Part shown: positions 54,029 to 63,112 of the stretch, piece after piece
How the letters are laid out: each line of letters begins with the position of its first letter
Numbering within the stretch: position 1 is the stretch's first letter
NCBI GenBank assembly: GCA_023384355.1
Contig: JAHDWL010000004.1
Coordinates: forward strand, 26,606-90,605
Origin: Anaerolineae bacterium
GTDB taxonomy: Bacteria; Chloroflexota; Anaerolineae; Promineifilales; Promineifilaceae
Length of the DNA: 64,000 nt
Direction of reading: 5' to 3'
Translations under genes and position numbers: made by a program
The notes under the pieces: generated by a model
Seen by the model: the letters and a program-made list of their open reading frames with translations, nothing else
Database searches by the model: none
What the model was told of the DNA's origin: nothing

Positions 54029-54065
54029 CAGGCATAGCCACGACGAAGAGGCGTGGCTATGCCTG
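54029..54065 (+). promoter_or_regulatory. Strong hairpin enclosing the permease start
   Basis: A perfect 14-bp stem, CAGGCATAGCCACG (54029-54042) with CGTGGCTATGCCTG (54052-54065), 9-base loop. The loop contains the Shine-Dalgarno-like AGAGG (54047-54051) and the 3' arm contains the ATG (54059) of the permease gene. There is no T-run, so it is not a terminator. It would lower permease translation or protect the upstream mRNA. Confidence 0.75.
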
Positions 54066-54949
54066 TTCAATCCAAGATGTCATTGACCCCGGATAGCCCT
54101 TTAAGCGTGAACCCCAGCCGCATATCGCGCTGGGCTGGCGCTTTCCATGCACTATTCTCCACAAAAGCGACAGCGCTCGGAACCACAATCGTTTTGATTT
54201 TCGTCGTTGTCGCGTTTATCGCTCCCTTGATCGCGCCATATGGCGTTAACGAACAAATTTACAGTGATGCTCGTCAGGCTCCATCGGCGGATCATTGGTT
54301 CGGCACGGACCACCTCGGCCGGGACGTGTTCAGTCGTGTCCTGTATGGGGCCAGCGACATCCTGTTCCTCGCCGGGCTAGGCACCGCGATGGCCGTTATG
54401 TGCGGCACGGCAGTAGGCCTGCTCAGTGGCTATGCGGGGGGAATGGTGGACGAGATCATGATGCGATTTTTTGACAGCCTGCTGGCGATGCCGGCATTAT
54501 TGTTGGCGTTGTTGCTTTTAGGAACATTAGGGCCGTCCCGGAATAGTGTATTTATCGTCATGGTCATCGTGTATACGCCTATCGTTGCAAGAGTCGTGCG
54601 CAGTGTGGTGCTGTCTGTTCGGAGTAAAGGCTTTGTGGAAGCAGCGCGCTTGCAGGGGGAATCGATCGAATGGGTGCTCTTTCGTGAAATTTTGCCGTCA
54701 GTCACACCGACTCTGGCCGTCGAAGCCGCGCTCCGTTTTTCCTACGCCATCTTTCTTGTCGCTTCGCTCGGGTTTTTGGGAGTTGGGGTGCAGCCTCCCA
54801 GTCCGAACTGGGGACTAATGGTGAATGAAGCCCGACCGCACGTCGGCCAATTGCCCTGGGCGCTGTTCTTCCCGGCCGCAGCGATCGCCATTGTCGTGAT
54901 TGGTGTGAATCTAATGGCTGATGGAGTGAAGCGATTATTACAGGCGTGA
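54059..54949 (+). CDS. Peptide ABC transporter permease, DppC type
   Basis: 296 residues with an N-terminal DppC/OppC_N helix (about 42-65) and a five-helix permease domain. Landmarks are DHWFGTDHLGRDVFSRVLYGASD, the coupling loop EAARLQGESIEWVLFREILPSVTPTLAV, and SLGFLGVGVQPPSPNWGLMVNEARP. The start is uncertain: ATG 54059 has AGAGG 7 bases upstream but lies in a hairpin stem; GTG 54053 and ATG 54077 are alternatives. It is followed 3 bases later by the ATPase gene. Confidence 0.93.
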   Translation: MPVQSKMSLTPDSPLSVNPSRISRWAGAFHALFSTKATALGTTIVLIFVVVAFIAPLIAPYGVNEQIYSDARQAPSADHWFGTDHLGRDVFSRVLYGASDILFLAGLGTAMAVMCGTAVGLLSGYAGGMVDEIMMRFFDSLLAMPALLLALLLLGTLGPSRNSVFIVMVIVYTPIVARVVRSVVLSVRSKGFVEAARLQGESIEWVLFREILPSVTPTLAVEAALRFSYAIFLVASLGFLGVGVQPPSPNWGLMVNEARPHVGQLPWALFFPAAAIAIVVIGVNLMADGVKRLLQA

Positions 54950-54952
54950 GCT

Positions 54953-57034
54953 GTGGAAACCTTGGATAAACACCCTGTGCTCCATATACAAGACCTGTCG
55001 ATCGCGTATCGTTACAGGGGTGGAATGTTGCCAGCTGTGCGCGATTTTTCTCTGCAAATCTTCGCGGGTGAGACTTATGGTCTGGTGGGCGAGAGCGGAT
55101 CCGGCAAGACGACCCTGGCCCACGCCATCATGCGCTACCTGAGCGACTCCGGTGAGATTGTTGGCGGCCGAATTGACTTTGACGGCAGGAACTTGTTGGC
55201 CCTGACCTCAAGCGAAATCCGCGACATCTGGGGCAGGGAGATCGTTTTCGTCCCCCAGGATCCGCTCTCGGCTCTAAACCCGTCTATCCGGGTAGGAGAG
55301 CAAGTGGCCGAAGGGTTGCGCGTGCAAATGGGTTTAAGCCGGAAAGCGGCTAATACTCGTACGATTGAACTCCTGACCGAGGTGCGTATTTCCGACCCGG
55401 GGAGGGTCGCCCGAAGTTATCCCCATGAGATTAGTGGCGGGATGCAACAGCGGGTAATGATTGCCATGGCACTGGGTGCTGAGCCGAAGCTAATCCTGCT
55501 GGATGAGCCGACCACTAGTCTGGATGTCACGACGCAGGCGGCTGTCCTTGACTTGCTTCGTGATTTGATTCACAACACTGATGCGGCCGTTTTGTATATC
55601 ACCCACAATTTGGGGGTGGTAGCCCAAATTTGTGACAGAGTTGCTGTACTCTATGCCGGAGAGTTGGTGGAGGATGCGCCGAAAGAAGCGCTGTTTGAGA
55701 AGCCATTGCACCCCTACACACAGGGTTTGTTGGCCAGCGTGCCGGAGTTGGGGCGGCATAAGAGCGATGCCCGACTCAGTTCAATCCCCGGCCGCATCCC
55801 GTCCCCGCAAGAGAGAGGCTCCGGATGTATTTTTGCTCCACGATGTCCGCTGGCAATCGATCTGTGCTTTTCTGAGCGGCCCCGTTTGGATGCCTCATTT
55901 CCGGATAGCAAGGTACGATGCCACAGGTGGCCGGAGATCGCTGCGGGCGAGATATTTGCCTGGGGCAAGATCAACAATCCGGAAGCGGTAGCGAGTCGCC
56001 CGCCTCAGGAGACGGCTCTTCAGCTCAAAAATGTGGAAGTGGGGTATACCCTCCGGCAATCCCTTAGCGAAAGGGTCGCTGGTCGGCCACGTCGCCGGGT
56101 GATGGCTGTTGACGGAGTTGATTTATCCGTCCAATACGGTGAAACCCTTGGTTTAGCGGGCGAGAGTGGTAGTGGTAAGACTTCCCTGGCCAGGGCAGTC
56201 GTCGGCCTCGTTGTCCGAAGTGGTGGCGATATAGATCTACTGGGATTATCCCTCGCGCCTGAGTTATCTCGACGCAGTATTGATGAACTTCGGTTGGCGC
56301 AATACATATTCCAGAACCCCGAGGAAGCCCTTAATCCCTATCTAACCATTGGCGAGACATTGCAACGGCCATACATCACGCTCATGGGTCAATTGAAGGC
56401 AGACGCCCGTAATAACGCTCGCAGGTTGCTGGCCGCCGTCAAATTGCCGGCAGATTACTTTGACGCATACCCGAATCGCCTCAGCGGTGGCGAAAAGCAA
56501 CGCGTCGCGATCGCCCGGGCATTCGCGACTTCACCCGCGTTGCTGATTGCTGATGAGCCGGTCTCATCCCTTGATGTATCGGTACAAGCCTCCATCCTCA
56601 ACTTGCTGAGTGCATTACAGGTTGATGCCAATAGCTCTATGTTGTTTATTTCACATGATCTGGCAGTAGTGGGATTCCTAGCAGACAGGGTGGCGATTAT
56701 GTACGCCGGCCAAATTGTTGAAGTGACGGATTCAAAGGCGTTGCCGGCGCTCCCCCACCATCCTTACACAGAGGCTCTTCTTTCGGCGGTGCCGTCAATC
56801 GATCCTGCGACCGTTCAGCAGGTTATTCAACTTGAGGGGGATATCCCCAGCCAGCAAGCGTTCCCATCCGGATGTCGATTTCACCCACGTTGCCCACGAT
56901 ATCTGGGCGATATCTGCCGCACCGTCGAACCGCCATGGCAGGTGACCGAAACAGGATCCCGGATCAGATGCCATATCTCGCCGGATGATTTGCGGGCAGC
57001 GCAAAAACGAGGATTCGATAATGAAGGGGGATGA
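54953..57034 (+). CDS. Fused double ATPase of a peptide ABC transporter (DppD-DppF)
   Basis: 693 residues with two complete ABC cassettes. The first (about 10-320) has GESGSGKTT, ISGGMQQRVMIAMAL, LILLDEPTTSLD and the oligopeptide C-terminal motif CIFAPRCPLAIDLC; the second (about 350-690) has GESGSGKTS, LSGGEKQRVAIARAF, LLIADEPVSSLD and CRFHPRCPRYLGDIC. In most peptide transporters DppD and DppF are separate proteins; here one chain carries both. Both ATP sites have their key residues. The start is GTG. The DppB permease gene follows 3 bases downstream. Confidence 0.95.
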   Translation: METLDKHPVLHIQDLSIAYRYRGGMLPAVRDFSLQIFAGETYGLVGESGSGKTTLAHAIMRYLSDSGEIVGGRIDFDGRNLLALTSSEIRDIWGREIVFVPQDPLSALNPSIRVGEQVAEGLRVQMGLSRKAANTRTIELLTEVRISDPGRVARSYPHEISGGMQQRVMIAMALGAEPKLILLDEPTTSLDVTTQAAVLDLLRDLIHNTDAAVLYITHNLGVVAQICDRVAVLYAGELVEDAPKEALFEKPLHPYTQGLLASVPELGRHKSDARLSSIPGRIPSPQERGSGCIFAPRCPLAIDLCFSERPRLDASFPDSKVRCHRWPEIAAGEIFAWGKINNPEAVASRPPQETALQLKNVEVGYTLRQSLSERVAGRPRRRVMAVDGVDLSVQYGETLGLAGESGSGKTSLARAVVGLVVRSGGDIDLLGLSLAPELSRRSIDELRLAQYIFQNPEEALNPYLTIGETLQRPYITLMGQLKADARNNARRLLAAVKLPADYFDAYPNRLSGGEKQRVAIARAFATSPALLIADEPVSSLDVSVQASILNLLSALQVDANSSMLFISHDLAVVGFLADRVAIMYAGQIVEVTDSKALPALPHHPYTEALLSAVPSIDPATVQQVIQLEGDIPSQQAFPSGCRFHPRCPRYLGDICRTVEPPWQVTETGSRIRCHISPDDLRAAQKRGFDNEGG

Positions 57035-57037
57035 TAG

Positions 57038-57982
57038 ATGGCAACCTTCGTGATTCGACGCATGGGTTTCCTGGCCCTGACGGTGATCCTGACCTCGCTG
57101 GTCATTTTTATCATAACCCAAATGTTGCCTGGAGATGTGGCTCGTGTCGTTCTCGGCCGGGAAGCGGGGGAAGCGGCACTGGAAGCCTTCAGGGAAGAAA
57201 ACGGTTTGAATGACCCGCTCCCCGTCCAGTACGGCCGGTGGTTAATGGATTTCGTCACTGGCGATTGGGGACATTCACTCAGCACCAGGTCGGCGATTTT
57301 CCCGGTCGTCATGGACAGGTTGCGCAACTCCCTGTTGCTGGCCGGAATGACGATGCTTGTGGGCGTTCCTCTATCGATAATTCTGGGCATCATCGCGGGG
57401 TTGAATGAAGATAAATTAGCCGACAACACGATCAGTATCGGAGCCTTAACGGTCGTAGGATTGCCGGAATTTGTCACCGGATTGGTTCTCATTCAGATAT
57501 TTTCGCGTTGGCTGGGATGGCTGCCGGCTAATTCATCGATTGCGCCGGATGCGACATTCGCCGAGAAGTTGCCGATGCTGATTTTGCCGGCCATGACCGC
57601 CACCATGGTTCTGTTGGCCTATATTTCGCGAATGACGAGGGCAGGGGTGATTGAGGAGTTAAAGCGTCCCTATGTGCGTACAGCGACGCTTAAAGGGTTG
57701 CCGCGCCGTGCGGTCATCTTCAACCACGTGCTACGTAATTCGCTTATCCCCGCGATTACTGTCATCGCGATCAGCTTCGGCTGGCTGATCAGTGGTCTTA
57801 TCGTGATCGAGAACGTTTTCAACTACCCCGGATTGGGTCGCCTGCTGGTTTTCGCGATCGACAGGCAAGATTTACCTTTGATCCAGGCGGTGGCAATGGT
57901 AGCAGTGGTTTCCTTTGCGTTGGCAAATTTGGCGGCCGATCTCATCTACGCCAGGCTAAACCCGAGGATTCGCCTGGAATAG
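57038..57982 (+). CDS. Peptide ABC transporter permease, DppB type
   Basis: 314 residues with six helices. The opening FVIRRMGFLALTVILTSLVIFIITQMLPGD and the coupling loop YVRTATLKGLPRRAVIFNHVLRNSLIPAITV identify it as DppB-type, and FNYPGLGRLLVFAIDRQDLPLIQA is the usual C-terminal signature. It closes the operon binding protein-DppC-ATPase-DppB, so gene order is changed from the common A-B-C-D-F. The gap to the recombinase stop, 57983-58076, has no clear terminator. Confidence 0.95.
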   Translation: MATFVIRRMGFLALTVILTSLVIFIITQMLPGDVARVVLGREAGEAALEAFREENGLNDPLPVQYGRWLMDFVTGDWGHSLSTRSAIFPVVMDRLRNSLLLAGMTMLVGVPLSIILGIIAGLNEDKLADNTISIGALTVVGLPEFVTGLVLIQIFSRWLGWLPANSSIAPDATFAEKLPMLILPAMTATMVLLAYISRMTRAGVIEELKRPYVRTATLKGLPRRAVIFNHVLRNSLIPAITVIAISFGWLISGLIVIENVFNYPGLGRLLVFAIDRQDLPLIQAVAMVAVVSFALANLAADLIYARLNPRIRLE

Positions 57983-58076
57983 TTGATATTTTCCGTCCAA
58001 ACTTCTTAAAACTTCGTATAGCGAGTTGCTAAAAACCAACAATTCACACTAAAAGCTGGGAGGCTGGGGAAGGGGG

Positions 58077-59180
58077 TTAGCCGATCGAGTCCAAAATTGC
58101 TGCGAGATCGGCATCGGTCGCGTAATGGTTGTCGGGTTCATCGAGCGCTTCACGAGGTGTTACATCCAGATTATCCAGCCACTCAGTAACCACCTGGACG
58201 CCCAAAACAGGGGCATAGATGTTTCTGGTCGTTGTGATGTCCGCGTGGCCCAAAAATTCCTGCACGACTTCCAGCGGCATCCCTGCGCGCAGAAGCTGCG
58301 TGGCTCGATAGTGCCGGAAATCGTGCGCCGACAGACTCTGATGGAGGTTGAGCGCGTTCACAGCCCGTTTCACAACTTTATGAACGGTGGTGATGCTTAG
58401 CCTTGCGCTGGATGAGTTGCGGCTGTGAGAGACGAACAGGGCCGGATTAAGATCGCCTCGCTCGGCCAGGTAAGCAACGATTGCCTCCTGGGCGTAGGCG
58501 CGAATGTGAAGTGTTCGTCCCTTATTCCCTTTGCCGACAATCGTGGCATAAGCCGCACGGCCATTGCCCACATTGGCCCGATTAAGGGACACGACTTCCG
58601 AAATTCGGGCGGCCGTCGAATAAAGCATTTTAACAATTGCCCGGTCCCGGAGCAGGGAGAGTCGCCGATTAAAGGGATCGTTCTCCGCAGGCAAAGGTAA
58701 CGAGTCATAGTAGTCAATGATCTTTGGGACGTCCTGGCGGGCGAGATCCAGGTCAATTACGTTTTCAGCCTGGTTACGCTCAATCTGCCGGCGCGCCATC
58801 TGTCGTTGCAGCTTCCCCAATTGCACTGCCTCAGGCAATCTGTCATAGCCGTCAAGAAAATTGAGATAACCGACGACGGCAGCCATGTATGTGGTTACTG
58901 TGGAGCGCGAGCGGTTGGCCAATAACCAGTTCCGGTATTCCAGAATGACATCGGTCGTAAGCCCGTCAGGCTGTAACGGCCATTTATCAGTTTTTGCATA
59001 ACCGGCTTTTTTGTAATGTTGTAGCCAATCGGCGAACAATCTTAAACCACTGCGATAGGTTGATTCTGTTCGAAAACTCTGCGCGCCGGCTTCGCGCAGA
59101 AATGTGTCTTCGTCCATCCAGGCAGGCCCATCAGGAAGTGGTCGGTCGGATATCGGCAAATTTGTCTCTCTACGGGTCAT
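58077..59180 (-). CDS. Tyrosine recombinase (phage integrase family)
   Basis: 367 residues. An N-terminal SAM-like DNA-binding domain (about 35-115, with LTTDVILEYRNWLLANRSRSTVTTYMAAVVGYLNFL) and the catalytic domain (about 150-340) with the full set: Arg192 in STAARISEVV, a Lys near 217-220 in GKGNKG, His286 and Arg289 in SAHDFRHYRA, His312 in LGHADITTT and Tyr322 in IYAP. It resembles XerC/D-type enzymes, though no dif site or excision gene is beside it. It may be a domesticated resolvase, or the remnant of an integrated element. No terminal repeats were found by eye. Confidence 0.92.
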   Translation of the reverse strand: MTRRETNLPISDRPLPDGPAWMDEDTFLREAGAQSFRTESTYRSGLRLFADWLQHYKKAGYAKTDKWPLQPDGLTTDVILEYRNWLLANRSRSTVTTYMAAVVGYLNFLDGYDRLPEAVQLGKLQRQMARRQIERNQAENVIDLDLARQDVPKIIDYYDSLPLPAENDPFNRRLSLLRDRAIVKMLYSTAARISEVVSLNRANVGNGRAAYATIVGKGNKGRTLHIRAYAQEAIVAYLAERGDLNPALFVSHSRNSSSARLSITTVHKVVKRAVNALNLHQSLSAHDFRHYRATQLLRAGMPLEVVQEFLGHADITTTRNIYAPVLGVQVVTEWLDNLDVTPREALDEPDNHYATDADLAAILDSIG

Positions 59181-59260
59181 GAATCAACTCCTTGCGGGGC
59201 AGTGGCGTACCGACTTTATGCAAGCGTACTCCAATATTCATAGTTAAATTAACATACATT

Positions 59261-59289
59261 ATTATAACCGATGAAAATTCAATGTGCAA
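59261..59289 (-). promoter_or_regulatory. Promoter of the recombinase gene
   Basis: Minus strand TTGCAC (59289-59284), 17-base spacer, perfect TATAAT (59266-59261). The leader would be about 75 bases. The -35 matches only three positions. The rest of the 215-base gap to glgB is AT-rich with no gene. Confidence 0.45.
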
Positions 59290-59395
59290 ACCTCATGTTT
59301 TCGTACTATCGATCTCGTTGGGATAAAATCTCTGAAAGCGATAAAGACACATCCCGGATTGGATTAAAAGGACCTACATTATTTCGGGGGCTAAT

Positions 59396-61588
59396 ATGAA
59401 TGACACCGCGCTGGCTCAAGGCGCAATGGATGCACTCGTTCGCGGGCTTCATGGCGCGCCATTCGATATTCTCGGGCCACATGCTTATGCTGACAACCTG
59501 ATCGTCCGCGCTTTCGAACCGGACGCCATCGCCATGGCAGTAGTCCTGACTGATGGCCGGGTGTTCCCGATGGAGATGATCCACAAAGCCGGTTTGTTTG
59601 AGGCCACACTGCCCGGCTTCACCGTAGATACCGCCTACCGACTGGAGGCGAGTTATAGCGTTGGTGAGCCAGTACTATACGAAGATGCGTACGCGTTCCC
59701 GCCACACCTAACTGATTTTGATGTCCACCTGATGGCCGAAGGGACACATCTCCACGTGTACGAGCGTCTGGGGGCGCATCTGGTGGAAATCAACGGCGTC
59801 CATGGCGTTAACTTCGCGGTCTGGGCGCCGAATGCTCAGCGAGTTAGCGTGATCGGTGATTTCAACCAGTGGAACGGTCTTCGTCATCCGATGCGATTCC
59901 AGCAGGACATCGGTGTGTGGGAGCTTTTCATCCCCGGTCTCGGCGAGGGTACGGTCTACAAATACGAGATAAAGACGCGATACCGAGGTTATACAGTCAG
60001 TAAAGCTGACCCGGTGGCCTATGCATCCGAAATGCGGCCGAACAACGCATCTGTTGTTTGGGACATCTCCAAACACGCCTGGGACGACGCGGACTGGATG
60101 GCAAACCGTCATCATGACTTCTCCAAGCCAATCAGCATCTATGAGCTTCATATCGGCTCCTGGCGGTTGAAGGACGGATGGGAGTGGCTCACCTATAGGG
60201 ACCTGATCGACGAACTTATTCCCTACGTCAAGGACATGGGATTCACCCACATTGAACTGTTGCCTATCGCAGAGCATCCTTTTGACGGCTCGTGGGGTTA
60301 CCAGGTAACGGGATTTTTCGCGCCGACGCGTCGTTACGGCACGCCTGACGATTTCATGGCTTTTGTTGACGCCTGTCACCAGGCTGGAATTGGCGTGATC
60401 GTTGACTGGGTGCCGGCCCACTTCCCCACCGATGAGCATGGCCTCGGATTCTTTGATGGCACACATCTATACGAACATGCCGATCCGCGTCAGGGTCAAC
60501 AGCCGGATTGGGGAACATACGTATTCAATTACGGCCGAAATGAAGTCACCCAATTCCTCATCAGTAATGCGATATTCTGGCTTGAGAAATACCATATTGA
60601 CGGGCTAAGGGTAGATGCTGTCGCGTCTATGCTGTATCTCGATTTTTCGCGGAAACCCGGAGAATGGGTCGCCAACCGTTTCGGCGGCCGAGAGAATCTG
60701 GACGCCATTGCCTTCATACGTCGTTTCAATAGTGAATTACACCGTCTGTTCCCCTCAGTCATTACCATTGCTGAGGAGTCCACTTCGTTCCCTGGCGTCA
60801 CCCGAGCCACAACCGAAGGCGGCCTGGGTTTCGATTACAAGTGGAACATGGGCTGGATGCACGATACCTTACAGTATTTCAAGAACGACCCCATTTACCG
60901 TTCGTATCATCACGGTACGCTCACCTTCTCCCTGCTCTATGCCTTCAGCGAGAAGTTTCTGTTGCCCTTCTCCCATGATGAGGTCGTGCACCTCAAGAAG
61001 AGCATGCTAGACAAGATGCCCGGCGATGTCTGGCAGAGATTCGCCAATCTGCGGCTCTTATACGCATACCAATGGAGCCATCCAGGCAAAAAATTGTTAT
61101 TCATGGGGGGCGAGTTTGGCCAATGGCGCGAGTGGAGCGAGGCCAGAAGTCTGGACTGGTTCCTGCTAGACGAGGATCCTAGGCATGCCCAGTTGCAGAC
61201 CTGTTTGCGTCGGCTCAACCAGCTATACCACGCAGAAGGTGCGTTATATGAAGAAGATTATTCGTGGGAGGGATTCCAATGGGTTGATCTCCACGATTAT
61301 GAGCGAAGTATCCTGAGCTATCTCCGGCGGGCACCTTCCAACGATGAATCGATCATCGTCATTCTGAATTTCACCCCAGTAGTACGGCACGACTATCGGG
61401 TCGGTGTACCCGAGGTGGGCGTATATAAGGAAATTTTCAATAGCGATTCGGCCGAATTTGGCGGTAGTAATGTCGTGAACGATCTTCGCCCTAGCAAGGC
61501 GGCACCCTGGCACGGACAGGAAAATTCGATCGAATTAACACTCCCGCCATTGGCGGCGGTATTTCTCAAGCGTATCGCAGATGAGTGA
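59396..61588 (+). CDS. glgB: 1,4-alpha-glucan branching enzyme
   Basis: 730 residues of GH13 glycogen branching enzyme. An N-terminal beta-sandwich pair (about 15-225) is followed by the catalytic barrel: [29 protein letters not shown], the nucleophile Asp407 in [12 protein letters not shown], the acid Glu460 in ITIAEES and transition-state Asp528 in FSHDEVVH. It forms alpha-1,6 branches in glycogen. The length is the usual one for two N-terminal modules. It overlaps manA by 8 bases, so they are co-transcribed. Confidence 0.96.
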   Translation: MNDTALAQGAMDALVRGLHGAPFDILGPHAYADNLIVRAFEPDAIAMAVVLTDGRVFPMEMIHKAGLFEATLPGFTVDTAYRLEASYSVGEPVLYEDAYAFPPHLTDFDVHLMAEGTHLHVYERLGAHLVEINGVHGVNFAVWAPNAQRVSVIGDFNQWNGLRHPMRFQQDIGVWELFIPGLGEGTVYKYEIKTRYRGYTVSKADPVAYASEMRPNNASVVWDISKHAWDDADWMANRHHDFSKPISIYELHIGSWRLKDGWEWLTYRDLIDELIPYVKDMGFTHIELLPIAEHPFDGSWGYQVTGFFAPTRRYGTPDDFMAFVDACHQAGIGVIVDWVPAHFPTDEHGLGFFDGTHLYEHADPRQGQQPDWGTYVFNYGRNEVTQFLISNAIFWLEKYHIDGLRVDAVASMLYLDFSRKPGEWVANRFGGRENLDAIAFIRRFNSELHRLFPSVITIAEESTSFPGVTRATTEGGLGFDYKWNMGWMHDTLQYFKNDPIYRSYHHGTLTFSLLYAFSEKFLLPFSHDEVVHLKKSMLDKMPGDVWQRFANLRLLYAYQWSHPGKKLLFMGGEFGQWREWSEARSLDWFLLDEDPRHAQLQTCLRRLNQLYHAEGALYEEDYSWEGFQWVDLHDYERSILSYLRRAPSNDESIIVILNFTPVVRHDYRVGVPEVGVYKEIFNSDSAEFGGSNVVNDLRPSKAAPWHGQENSIELTLPPLAAVFLKRIADE

Positions 61589-62579
61589 CAAGAGTCAACG
61601 ACTTTATCCGCTTCTCTTTAAGCCCGCCCTGAAGCATTATATCTGGGGAGGACGAAACCTGGAACGCATTCTAGGCCGGGCACTTCCACCTGACGGAATC
61701 GTGGCAGAAAGCTGGGAGATCGCGGCACATGAAGATGGTGCATCCACCGTCATAAACGGCGAATATTCCGGCCTCACGTTAACGTCAGTATTTGATATCT
61801 TGGGTATTGAACTGGTCGGCCGCCGGAATGCATGGGCGCTCGAACGCAATAAATTTCCTTTGCTGGTTAAATTGCTCGATGCAAGTGACAAGCTCTCGGT
61901 CCAGGTCCATCCCGACGATGCGTATGCCCTGGCCCGTGAAGGTAATGAGCTGGGGAAAGCCGAGATGTGGGTGGTGTTGCATGCCGAGCCGGGAGCGGAA
62001 ATTATCCTGGGTGTTAAGGCAGGAACGGATTCCGAACTGTTTCGTCAGGCAATCGCCGACGGAACCCTGGACCAATATTTGCACACGATCCAGGTCTCGG
62101 CAGGTGATTTCGTGTGCGTGCCCACAGGAACGATCCATGCGATATTAGGCGGCATTCTGATCGCCGAAATCCAGCAGAATTCAAATACCACTTATCGCGT
62201 TTACGACTGGAATCGAACTCAAAACGGAATTTCAAGGACCCTCCACATCGAAAAGGCTTTGGACGTCTCGAATTTCGGATTTGTCGAACCACAGAAAGGA
62301 TCACCATTGCTGGTTGAACAAAAGGACGGCATCCGGCGCGAAACACTTTGCCGAAACAAGTACTTCACCACCGAACGAGTTCTACTCGATCCTGGGGCAA
62401 GCCTTAGTGGGGTATTGGGCGGTGAAACGCTTGAAATCTGGGGGGTAATTGATGGAAGAATCTCATTGAATGAGATTGAACTTTCTGCGATACAATTCAT
62501 CCTTCTGCCGGCGGCAATGGGAGACTATGGCATATCATCGGTCTCAGGCGCTACTCTCCTTCGTACTTATACTGCCTGA
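61581..62579 (+). CDS. manA: Mannose-6-phosphate isomerase, class I
   Basis: 332 residues of a cupin-type isomerase. Metal-binding motifs are [10 protein letters not shown] and the GTIHAILGG loop, and [19 protein letters not shown] near the N-terminus is typical of the family. It interconverts mannose-6-phosphate and fructose-6-phosphate. The ATG is inside the end of glgB. Coupling to glgB suggests coordinate use of sugar phosphates in storage and cell-surface carbohydrate. Confidence 0.92.
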   Translation: MSDKSQRLYPLLFKPALKHYIWGGRNLERILGRALPPDGIVAESWEIAAHEDGASTVINGEYSGLTLTSVFDILGIELVGRRNAWALERNKFPLLVKLLDASDKLSVQVHPDDAYALAREGNELGKAEMWVVLHAEPGAEIILGVKAGTDSELFRQAIADGTLDQYLHTIQVSAGDFVCVPTGTIHAILGGILIAEIQQNSNTTYRVYDWNRTQNGISRTLHIEKALDVSNFGFVEPQKGSPLLVEQKDGIRRETLCRNKYFTTERVLLDPGASLSGVLGGETLEIWGVIDGRISLNEIELSAIQFILLPAAMGDYGISSVSGATLLRTYTA

Positions 62580-62605
62580 TCTGGGTTCATTGTTTGCAGT
62601 ATCAG

Positions 62606-63112
62606 ATGACTATTTATCAGAAAAAGGTGTGCCTTCTGGGTGATTTTGCTGTGGGCAAGACGAGCCTTATTAGGCGCTTTGTCGAACGTCGCTTCGATGA
62701 CAGCTATCTCACAACGGTTGGTGTCGCCGTCTCCCGGAAACAGATTACTTATCCCGATAGTTCCTTAAACCTCCTGATCTGGGATTTGGCGGGGGGACGG
62801 GATCACCGGCAAACGGGATATCTCACAGGAGTATCTGGAAGCCTGATTGTTTGCGATCTGACGCGCAGGGTTACATTGGCCTCTTATCGCGAATATACCG
62901 AACAGTTGTACACCATTAACCCAAAAGCCCAGGTGGTACTATTGGCCAATAAATCCGATTTAATCGACAACCGCTCCATCACCGATGAAGAATTGAAAAC
63001 AATTGCCGGTGAATTAAAAGCCCCCTGGCTCCTGACCAGCGCAAAAAACGGTGACGATGTTGATCGCGCTTTCATCCTGCTGGCAGATATGCTAATGGGT
63101 GATGCCGGCTAA
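62606..63112 (+). CDS. Rab-like small GTPase without catalytic Gln
   Basis: 168 residues with a complete Ras-superfamily fold: G1 GDFAVGKTS (12-20), switch I TTVGVAV (Thr36/37), G3 WDLAGG (59-64), G4 NKSD (115-118) and G5 TSAK (144-147). In Rab and Ras the G3 motif ends in Gln, the catalytic residue; here it is Gly64, so intrinsic GTP hydrolysis should be slow unless another residue substitutes. No prenylation site is present, as expected in bacteria. It is tail-to-tail with, and overlaps by 21 bases, a cyclase-like gene. The start at 62606 lacks a ribosome site; a TTG at 62594 is possible. Confidence 0.9.
   Translation: MTIYQKKVCLLGDFAVGKTSLIRRFVERRFDDSYLTTVGVAVSRKQITYPDSSLNLLIWDLAGGRDHRQTGYLTGVSGSLIVCDLTRRVTLASYREYTEQLYTINPKAQVVLLANKSDLIDNRSITDEELKTIAGELKAPWLLTSAKNGDDVDRAFILLADMLMGDAG

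Noticed and set aside
57983-58076. Short repeats near the recombinase stop as an attachment site
   Set aside because: Only short, imperfect repeats are present, with no matching copy found on the other side of the gene.
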